From JBFWQM01 sp050249455 (GTDB lineage Bacteria; Pseudomonadota; Alphaproteobacteria; MPNO01; VGEU01), in assembly GCA_050249455.1 (NCBI GenBank), contig JBFWQM010000146.1, positions 1 through 14,129 of the forward strand: a DNA stretch of 14,129 nt, given 5' to 3'. Both the position numbers and the translations under genes were made by a program. Below are positions 1 through 5,654 of this stretch, piece after piece. The notes beneath the pieces are model-generated. The model saw only the letters and a program-made list of their open reading frames with translations. It searched no databases and was not told where the DNA came from. How positions within the stretch are numbered: the stretch's first letter is position 1; each line of letters starts with the position of its first letter.

Positions 1-1
1 C

Positions 2-652
2 TGGGCGCGCAAGCACGGCATCCAGAGCACCATCCACACCGGCGGCCCGTCGATCCCCGGCTCCGGCCTGATCGACAAGGACGTGGTGCTGGAGGCCGAC
101 GCCGACGTGATCGGCCACATCAACGGCGGCCACACCGCCTTGCCGCTGCCGCAGATCTGCGCGTTGTGCGAGCTCTCGGTGCGCGGCATCGAGATCGTGC
201 ACAACGGCAACGAGCGCGCCGGGCTCTACGCGCTGCGCATCGCGCGCGAGCTGCGCCAGCTCAACCGGGTCATCCTGGGCACCGACGGGCCGGCCGGGTC
301 GGGCGTGCAGCCGCTCGGCATCCTGCGCATGGTGGCGCTGCTGTCGTCGCTCGGCGAGGTGCCGGCGGCCGAGGCGTTCTGCTTCGCCACCGGCAACACC
401 GCGCGGATGCGCAGCCTCGCCCAGGGCATCATCGAGCCCGGCCGGCCGGCCGACTTCGTCTTCCTCGACAAGGCGCAGCATTCCGCCGGCAAGGACTTCC
501 TGGAGTCGGTGGAGGTCGGCGACGTGCCCGGCGTCGGCATGGTGGTGATCGACGGCGTCGTCCGCTGCGGCCGCAGCCGCAACACCCCGCCGGCCGAGCA
601 CGTGCCGGAGGTGGTGTCGGGCGGCGCCAGCGCCGGCGGCGGGGGGCACTAG
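2..652 (+). CDS. ena: Enamidase (6-oxo-tetrahydronicotinate amidohydrolase), 5' truncated
   Basis: The last 216 codons of an amidohydrolase-superfamily enzyme, open from the window edge to a TAG stop; the N-terminal half, with the first HxH metal site, lies outside. Visible residues typical of the fold are a His in IHTGGPSIPGSG (visible residue 12), a His in DVIGHINGGHTAL (39), and the late barrel Asp in ILGTDGPAGSG (95). The C-terminal beta-sandwich follows, with IEPGRPADFVFLD and the tail SRNTPPAEH. The GG-rich HTGG and HINGG signatures and the SRNTPPA tail match what I recall of Eubacterium barkeri enamidase, a bifunctional Fe/Zn enzyme that hydrolyses 1,4,5,6-tetrahydro-6-oxonicotinate to 2-formylglutarate. 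The neighbouring 6-hydroxynicotinate reductase makes exactly that substrate, which supports the call. It is convergent with the main operon, so it probably belongs to a plus-strand unit that begins upstream. The Gly/Ala/His-rich last 12 residues look non-conserved. A different cyclic-amide hydrolase is the main alternative. Confidence 0.85.
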   Translation, partial: WARKHGIQSTIHTGGPSIPGSGLIDKDVVLEADADVIGHINGGHTALPLPQICALCELSVRGIEIVHNGNERAGLYALRIARELRQLNRVILGTDGPAGSGVQPLGILRMVALLSSLGEVPAAEAFCFATGNTARMRSLAQGIIEPGRPADFVFLDKAQHSAGKDFLESVEVGDVPGVGMVVIDGVVRCGRSRNTPPAEHVPEVVSGGASAGGGGH

Positions 653-675
653 GGCGGACGGATAGGCCGGAGCCA

Positions 676-807
676 CCCACCTCACCCTCCCATAGCGCTA
701 CGCGCTATGGGCCCCACCCTCTCCCCCCGATGGGCGGAGAGGGAAAAAAGAACCCTCTCCGCCCATCGGGGGGAGAGGGTGCGAGCGTAGCGAGCGGGTG
801 AGGTGGG
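676..807. repeat. Nested intergenic inverted repeat
   Basis: Fills the space between the convergent enamidase and metallo-hydrolase genes. The inner arms are 28 nt and perfectly complementary (716-743 and 753-780), separated by a 9-nt A-rich loop. The outer arms are 12 nt, also perfect (676-687 and 796-807). Between the left arms sits a small separate hairpin (690-697 with 703-710), giving a cloverleaf-like fold. No transposase or direct target repeats are visible. It could act as a bidirectional terminator for the two convergent genes, but it lacks a clean T-run. Its sequence style (blocks of accctctcc and gatgggcgga) resembles dispersed palindromic elements seen in many alphaproteobacterial genomes; that resemblance is from memory. 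Confidence 0.85.
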
Positions 808-837
808 CGGCTTCGATGCCGCCGCCCCCTCCGCCCC

Positions 838-1815
838 TTACAGCGCCGTGTTCCAGAACCGCGGCGTGAAGTCGTAGCCGGAGGCAGTCTTGGTTATGTA
901 GCCGGTGGCCGGGAAGGCGGCGTGGTAGAACGACGCCTGGATGCGGTCGGCGGCGCACATGTCGAGGAGCTTCTTGCGCGTGGCGACCGACTGGTCCGGG
1001 TCCATGTCGAACATCAGCTTCCACTCGGGGTTGCGCGCGAAGATCAGCGGGTTGTTGGTGGTGTCGGCGACGTAGATCATCGTCTCGCTGCCGGACGCGA
1101 CGGTGAAGGCGCTGTGGCCCGGTGTGTGGCCCTTCGCGTCGACCGAGGCGATGCCCGACACCAGCTCCTTGCCCCATTCGAACTGCTTGACGTCCTTGGC
1201 GATCGGGCCGAACACCCGCCGCGCGACGTTGAAGACGCCCTTCATCCCTTCCGGCGCGGCGTTCATGCGCGCGTCGTCCATCCAGAACGCCCACTCCACC
1301 GCCGGCACCATGATCTCCGCGTTCGGGTAGACCAGCTCGCCTTCCTTGGTGCGGATGCCGTTGATGTGGTCGGGGTGGAAGTGGCTGATGATGACGGTGT
1401 CGATCGACTTCGGGTCGATGCCGGCAGCGGCCATGTTGCCGCGGAGCTGGCCCAGCGCCGGTGCAGCGTTGTTGCCGAACCCGGTATCGATCAGCACCAG
1501 CTTCTGGCCGGTATTGACCACGATCGGGGTGAACGTGTTGGTCCAGCCATCCGACGGCATGAAGGCGGCCTGCAGCGCCTTCTCGACGTCGGCCTTCGAG
1601 GCGTTGCGCACGAATGTCTCGGGCAGCGGGCCGCCCTTGACCACGCCGTCGTTGAGCTGGGTGACCTCGAACGTGCCGACCTTGAAGCGGAAGACGCCGG
1701 GGCCCTGCTTGCCGACCGCCGGCGCGGCGGCGCGCGCCGGCAGCGCGGCGGGCAGCGTTGAAGCGGCGAGCACGGCGGCGCCTGCCGTGAAGAGGTTGCG
1801 GCGGCTGAAGTCCAT
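838..1815 (-). CDS. Tat-exported metallo-beta-lactamase-fold hydrolase
   Basis: A 325-residue protein. The N-terminus is a twin-arginine signal (SRRNLF at 4-9, an Ala-rich hydrophobic stretch, and a likely AxA cleavage site near residue 29), so it should be folded and metal-loaded in the cytoplasm and exported to the periplasm. The mature part carries the metallo-beta-lactamase signature: LIDTG (108-112), SHFHPDH (144-150; His145, His147, Asp149, His150), GHTPGH with His230 and His234, and Asp251 in YVADTT. This predicts a dinuclear metal hydrolase. The family includes lactonases and esterases; the substrate cannot be read from sequence. The ATG start has a good GGAGG site 6 nt upstream. It lies 115 bp beyond the last AA_synth gene on the same strand, so it may be read through from the catabolic operon or have its own promoter. 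A periplasmic job in substrate processing or lactone cleavage is speculation. Confidence 0.85.
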   Translation of the reverse strand: MDFSRRNLFTAGAAVLAASTLPAALPARAAAPAVGKQGPGVFRFKVGTFEVTQLNDGVVKGGPLPETFVRNASKADVEKALQAAFMPSDGWTNTFTPIVVNTGQKLVLIDTGFGNNAAPALGQLRGNMAAAGIDPKSIDTVIISHFHPDHINGIRTKEGELVYPNAEIMVPAVEWAFWMDDARMNAAPEGMKGVFNVARRVFGPIAKDVKQFEWGKELVSGIASVDAKGHTPGHSAFTVASGSETMIYVADTTNNPLIFARNPEWKLMFDMDPDQSVATRKKLLDMCAADRIQASFYHAAFPATGYITKTASGYDFTPRFWNTAL

Positions 1816-1932
1816 GGATCCCTCCGGAGGTTTTCTCGCGCAATTTGCGCGATGATCGCCTGCGGGCGTCCGGCGGCCGCGATCAAGATCGCGTGAATTA
1901 CGTAGCGCCGAACCGCAATTCCGGAGGGGTCG
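1816..1932. other. Intergenic spacer with two short perfect dyads
   Basis: The spacer between the minus-strand AA_synth gene and the metallo-hydrolase gene. It holds two palindromes: 1836-1852 (8-bp arms tcgcgcaa/ttgcgcga around one base) and 1878-1893 (7-bp arms cgcgatc/gatcgcg around aa). Neither is followed by a T-run on the minus strand, so neither is a standard intrinsic terminator. They could be operator or mRNA-processing sites. The Shine-Dalgarno for the metallo-hydrolase is at the 1820s (GGAGGG on the minus strand). I see no clear promoter hexamers. Confidence 0.45.
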
Positions 1933-2517
1933 CTACTTCAGCCCGTCCTTGCCCTCGATCTCCTCCTTCTTCAGACCCCCGACCCGCGGCAGCGGACGGC
2001 CGGAATCGGTGACGACGACGGCGACCAGGATCTCGTCGGCGCGCGGGGCGTCGCACAGGCGCACCTCCATCGCGTCGAAGTGGCTGCGCACGAAGGCGGC
2101 GTCCTTGTGGCCGAGCGGCACGTCGATCGGCGTGCCGGGCCCGCCCATCTTCTTGGCCGAGGGCACCAATGCGGCCCCCTTCTCCACCGCCTTGCGCAGC
2201 GGCGCGCCGAGCTTCGGATGCAGGATCGCAGCGGCGTGCTCGCGCTCGCCGTTCTCGCCGACGATCGCCGCCTTGCCGAAGCTCTCGGCCTGGTCGGGGC
2301 GGATGCCGAGCGCCTTGACCGCCATCTGGCCGAGCGTGGCGCCGAGCTCCTCGCCGATCGCGATCAGCTCGTCGAGGTTCTCGACGTAGCGGCCGGCGCA
2401 CGGGTTCTCGATGACGGCGATCGCGGCGGCCTTGCGGGTCGGCACGGACAGCGTCTTGCCCATCTCGCGCCGGGTCTCCTCGACGACGGTCAGGACCTTG
2501 CGGATCACGGCGCTCAT
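1933..2517 (-). CDS. AA_synth (DUF1185) family protein, copy 2
   Basis: A 194-residue protein of the 'amino acid synthesis' family (DUF1185/PF06684), whose biochemical role is not established to my knowledge. Conserved blocks are NPCAGRYVENL (38-48), GKAAIVGENGEREHAAA (81-97), a GGPGTPIDVPLGHKDAAF stretch (125-142) and VRSHFD (143-148). These align with the same blocks in the preceding gene at about the same spacing, so the two are tandem paralogues that have diverged strongly elsewhere. The ATG at 2517 overlaps the TGA of copy 1 as ATGA, indicating translational coupling. No signal peptide or membrane segment is seen, so it is probably cytosolic. The conserved Arg, His, Asp and Glu residues in the blocks could form an active site. 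Placement behind hnr suggests a role in N-heterocycle breakdown or in maturing its enzymes, not amino-acid synthesis. Confidence 0.85.
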   Translation of the reverse strand: MSAVIRKVLTVVEETRREMGKTLSVPTRKAAAIAVIENPCAGRYVENLDELIAIGEELGATLGQMAVKALGIRPDQAESFGKAAIVGENGEREHAAAILHPKLGAPLRKAVEKGAALVPSAKKMGGPGTPIDVPLGHKDAAFVRSHFDAMEVRLCDAPRADEILVAVVVTDSGRPLPRVGGLKKEEIEGKDGLK

Positions 2518-3143
2518 TTCAATCCATCCTCTCCGATCACGTCCTTGTCCTGCAGGCCGCCGGCGCGGGCGTAGATGCGCGGCCCGGTCGACATCGACTG
2601 GATCCACACGATCTCGTTGGCGCGCGGCGCATCCGGGATGCGGCACTCGATGCAGTCGAAGTGGCTGCGCACGTAAGCCGCGTTGACGTGCGCCAGCGGC
2701 ACGTCGACCGTCGTGCCGGGGCCGCCGACCTTCTTGGTCGACGGCACGATCGCCTTCGACGGCTTGATGATCTGGCGCATGCCGTAGCCGCCGGGGTCAT
2801 GCCACAGCGCGGCGTGCTCCAGCTCGCCGTTCTCGCCGACGATGGCCGACTTGCCGTAGGCCTTGATCTTGTCCTTGCCGCCCAGCGCCGCGATCAGCCG
2901 CTCGGCCATCTGGATGCCGATCGGCTTCAGCGCCTCCATCAGCGGCAGGATGTCCTCGACGTAGCGGCCGGCGTAAGGGTTGGCGGTGACGATCGCGATG
3001 TAGCCCTTGAGCTGCGGCGGGTCGGCGGGCGGGCCGAACTCGTGCAGCACCTCCTCGACATGGATCACCCACTTGCGGATCTTCACCAGCCCGCCGGCGT
3101 CGCTCGCCGCGCTCTCGCGCGCGACCGTCCTGACCTCGTTCAT
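2514..3143 (-). CDS. AA_synth (DUF1185) family protein, copy 1
   Basis: A 209-residue member of the same AA_synth/DUF1185 family as the next gene. Matching blocks are NPYAGRYVED (55-64), GKSAIVGENGELEHAA (97-112), GGPGTTVDVPLAHVNAAYV (140-158) and RSHFD (159-163); both copies end in DGLK. It carries about 17 more residues than copy 2 before the first conserved block, and has two Cys (164 and 167) right after the RSHFD block where copy 2 has none. The ATG at 3143 overlaps the UPF0280 stop as ATGA and is preceded by GGGAGG at good spacing (5 nt), which fixes the start. No export signal is visible. The family function is unknown. Two divergent copies kept side by side suggests a heteromeric complex or two separate steps, which is inference. 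Confidence 0.85.
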   Translation of the reverse strand: MNEVRTVARESAASDAGGLVKIRKWVIHVEEVLHEFGPPADPPQLKGYIAIVTANPYAGRYVEDILPLMEALKPIGIQMAERLIAALGGKDKIKAYGKSAIVGENGELEHAALWHDPGGYGMRQIIKPSKAIVPSTKKVGGPGTTVDVPLAHVNAAYVRSHFDCIECRIPDAPRANEIVWIQSMSTGPRIYARAGGLQDKDVIGEDGLK

Positions 3144-4015
3144 GCGCTCCTCCCTGATGCGATGCGCCCCGGCGCCGGGACGTCGCCGACGATGCGAAAG
3201 CGTCGCTTCAATACCAGCACCGCGGCGTAGACGAGTCCAGCCTCGCGCATCCGCCGCGCGACGGCGACGCCCGATTCCAGCGCCGCGTCGATGCTTGTGT
3301 CGTCGAGGTCGCCGACCGCCACCGTCACAGGCCGGTCGCCGAGGTCGCTGTCGGGATCGATGTCGCGCGCCGGCTGCCGCGCGACCGCGGGGTGATCCAC
3401 GTCGATCGCGTTGGCGATCAGCGTCGCGGCGACATCGGCGGCGGCGGCGTCCGCGGCCAGCACCGTCACGGCGTCGGCGATGCCGAGCGAGAAGCTGCGC
3501 CCGCTCCAGCCGCTGGTGGCGACGCCGCGAACCGGGAGGTCGTGCGACAGCGCGGCGGTGGCGTCGATCAACGGTGCGTCGACGTCGCCAACCACGCCGA
3601 GCGACAGGCTCTCACCCGGCGCCAGATGGAACGCGATGTCGCCGCCGTTGTTGACGTAGGCGCGGGCGACGGTCCGGCCGGCGACCAGCGCCGCCAGCAT
3701 CTCGTCCGCCACCGCGCCGGCCACCGCCGCCATCGGCGTGACAAACGTGGCGCGATGCGGCCAGCACGCGGCGACCATGCGGCGGGCGACCGGGCCGTGC
3801 GGCGCCCAGCGCGGCGCGGCAACGGCGGTGCGCAGCATCGGCAGCTCCGACGCCAGAGTCGGCAGGATGTCGTCGAACCGCGCCACCGCCTGGCGGTAGG
3901 CGGCGGCGACCTCGTCGCGGTCGCCGAACGCCTCGACGATCAGGTCGATGGGGCCGTGGTGCAGATGCAGGCGGCGGCCGTCGGGGAGCAGGGCAGCCTG
4001 GGGGCCTGGGGTCAC
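3140..4015 (-). CDS. UPF0280 family protein (ApbE-like fold)
   Basis: A 291-residue protein from a GTG start at 4015. An open frame continues upstream, but there it only translates the hairpin repeat; the family-like N-terminus TPGPQAALLPDGRRLHLHHG begins right after this GTG. UPF0280 belongs to the ApbE-like structural superfamily, whose best-known members are FAD:protein FMN transferases. ApbE-like landmarks are visible: NNGGDI (122-127, compare NLGGDI), GVATSGWSGR (164-173), GIADAVTV (178-185) and ADVAAT (193-198), in which Asp194 and Thr198 match the spacing of the ApbE metal-site Asp/Thr. The protein has no lipoprotein or Tat signal, so unlike most ApbE enzymes it would act in the cytosol. 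It sits between hnr and the AA_synth pair, sharing an ATGA overlap with the latter. Flavin transfer to Hnr is an inference discussed in the findings; the real activity of UPF0280 is not established. Confidence 0.85.
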   Translation of the reverse strand: MTPGPQAALLPDGRRLHLHHGPIDLIVEAFGDRDEVAAAYRQAVARFDDILPTLASELPMLRTAVAAPRWAPHGPVARRMVAACWPHRATFVTPMAAVAGAVADEMLAALVAGRTVARAYVNNGGDIAFHLAPGESLSLGVVGDVDAPLIDATAALSHDLPVRGVATSGWSGRSFSLGIADAVTVLAADAAAADVAATLIANAIDVDHPAVARQPARDIDPDSDLGDRPVTVAVGDLDDTSIDAALESGVAVARRMREAGLVYAAVLVLKRRFRIVGDVPAPGRIASGRSA

Positions 4016-4042
4016 GGTTTCCGGACCCGGAGAGGGCCCATC

Positions 4043-4111
4043 CCCCCAACTGCCTCCCACGAGGGGAGGGGGAGTAGAAAGCCTCCTCCCCTCGTGGGAG
4101 GGGGTTGGGGG
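4043..4111. repeat. Intra-operon inverted repeat / stem-loop
   Basis: Arms 4053-4069 and 4085-4101 are 17 nt and perfectly complementary, with a 15-nt loop. After a 2x2 mismatch the stem continues for 8 more pairs (4043-4050 with 4104-4111). It occupies the 133-nt gap between hnr and the UPF0280 gene, the only sizeable gap between these closely packed enzyme genes. It lacks a following T-run. Likely roles are mRNA processing or stability, or partial attenuation that lowers expression of the distal genes; it may equally be a dispersed palindromic element that landed here. Its core (cctcccacgagggg) differs from the repeat near 700. Confidence 0.85.
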
Positions 4112-4148
4112 AGGGGGTGCCTCCGCAGCCCGTATCCCGACAAGAAAC

Positions 4149-5654
4149 CTACCCCACCGTCGGCGCCGCCCCGCGGTCGAACGGCCAGGGGTTGGTCTCG
4201 GTCCATGCCCGCGGCCGCGCGCGCGGGTTGGCCATGACCTCCTCCAGCGTGCGGATGCGGTCGACATAGCCGCCGAGCTCGACGAAGTCGGCGCGCGGCA
4301 TGGTGAACTCGATCGGCGCCACCAGCGCCGGCGTCGGCACGTAGCCGAACGCCTTGTCGGGCGTGCGCGAGACGTCGACCATGCAGGTGATGCCGCCGCC
4401 CGGCCACACATAGACCGGCGCGCCGCCAATGGTAACCCGCGTCGCGTTGCGCTTGACCGAGCGGGTCAGCCGCACTGGGTTCACGGTGACGCCGGCGCGC
4501 AAGGACCCCCCTGCCCCGCCCATGAACATCACGCTGCACAGCGCCGGCTCGCAATTCTCGCCGATGCGGTCCACCACCGTACGGATGTCGGACGGCATCT
4601 CGGCCGGCACCGGCTTCAGGTTGTCGTCGAGCACGAACCACGCCGAGTCCTCGCCGGTCGTCGACACCATCAGGAGCCGCAGGCCGGGCCACGCGGTGGC
4701 GGGATCGATCTTCTCGATGATGCTGAGCGGGTCCTCGATGTCGGTGCCGCCCCAGCCGGAACCGTGGTCGGCGACCTGGAAGTAGCGGCCCGGCGTCGAT
4801 TTGCGCCCGCGCACGCGGATGCCGGCCGGCTTCATGTCGAGGAACTTGCCGGCCTGGTGCTCGGTCAGCACGCCGGTGATGTGGTCGTCGACCACGATCA
4901 CCTCGTCGGCGTGGCCGAACCACTGCGGCGCGAAGATGCCGAGCGTGGCCGAGCCGCAGCCGACCCGCATCCGCTCCTCGCGCCCGCCGTCGATGACCGG
5001 CGGCTGGCCCGCCTGCACCACCAGCTTCGCGCCGTCGTCGATGGTGAACTCCACCGCCTCCTTGTTGCACAGCGCCAGCAGCGTCTGGCAGGTGACGTTG
5101 CCCTCCTTCTTGGTGCCGCTGACCAAGTGGCGCACGCCGCCCAGGGCCAGCATCTGCGAGCCGTACTCAGCGGTGGTGACGTGGCCGACGATCTCACCGT
5201 CGACCCGCACCGCGGCCGGCTCGGGGCCGATGTAGCGGTCGGTGTCGATCTTGACCTTGACGCCGCAATAGCTGAACACGCCCTCGCTGACGACAGTGAC
5301 CATGTCGACGCCGTCGTGCTTGCTCGCGACGATGAACGGCGCCGGCTTGTAGTCGGGATAGGTCGTCGTCGCGCCGATGCCGGTGAGGAACACCGGCGCA
5401 TCGGGGCGCACCAGCGAGCCGTCCCAGTCCTCCGCCGTCTTGAGGAACGGCACCACCGCACCGTCCGCATCGACCGTGCGCGCGGTGACGACCAGTGGGT
5501 CCATGCGGGTCAGCGCGCCGTCGACGTTGCCGTAGCGGTCGCACGCCCCGGTCTTGCCGAGGCGGATTCGGCACAGCACCGGACAGGCGTCGCAGGTGAT
5601 GACGGCGGCAGGGGCGGACGCGGCGGCGGATGCGCTGGCGGTTGGCTCGCTCAT
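4149..5654 (-). CDS. hnr: 6-hydroxynicotinate reductase
   Basis: A 501-residue iron-sulfur flavoprotein that I recognise as the 6-hydroxynicotinate reductase family. In Eubacterium barkeri this enzyme reduces 6-hydroxynicotinate to 1,4,5,6-tetrahydro-6-oxonicotinate and was reported to hold covalently bound flavin, one [2Fe-2S] and two [4Fe-4S] clusters. After an Ala/Ser-rich lead of about 18 residues there is a cluster motif CDACPVLC plus a later Cys (Cys21, 24, 28, 38). Other Cys are at 130, 189, 196, 233, 368, 373 and 424, eleven in all. The Gly-rich segments at 297-303 and 378-383 and the VWPGGGITC stretch (416-424) look structural. No signal peptide is present. The ATG at 5654 overlaps the stop of the molybdoenzyme gene as ATGA, so oxidation and reduction steps are translationally coupled. 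A reductase for a related hydroxylated pyridine is the main alternative. VGCGSATLG (231-239) weakly resembles a flavinylation motif. Confidence 0.88.
   Translation of the reverse strand: MSEPTASASAAASAPAAVITCDACPVLCRIRLGKTGACDRYGNVDGALTRMDPLVVTARTVDADGAVVPFLKTAEDWDGSLVRPDAPVFLTGIGATTTYPDYKPAPFIVASKHDGVDMVTVVSEGVFSYCGVKVKIDTDRYIGPEPAAVRVDGEIVGHVTTAEYGSQMLALGGVRHLVSGTKKEGNVTCQTLLALCNKEAVEFTIDDGAKLVVQAGQPPVIDGGREERMRVGCGSATLGIFAPQWFGHADEVIVVDDHITGVLTEHQAGKFLDMKPAGIRVRGRKSTPGRYFQVADHGSGWGGTDIEDPLSIIEKIDPATAWPGLRLLMVSTTGEDSAWFVLDDNLKPVPAEMPSDIRTVVDRIGENCEPALCSVMFMGGAGGSLRAGVTVNPVRLTRSVKRNATRVTIGGAPVYVWPGGGITCMVDVSRTPDKAFGYVPTPALVAPIEFTMPRADFVELGGYVDRIRTLEEVMANPRARPRAWTETNPWPFDRGAAPTVG

Noticed and set aside
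922..1761. Long plus-strand open frame across the metallo-hydrolase gene
   Set aside because: It is an antisense shadow: Arg/Asp/Val/His-rich composition, no recognisable motif, and the minus-strand frame has a Tat signal and full metal-binding motifs.
4016..4429. N-terminal extension of the UPF0280 frame to an upstream start
   Set aside because: The extension translates the stem-loop repeat and the antisense of hnr, giving Pro-rich sequence unlike the family; the GTG at 4015 starts the family-like region.
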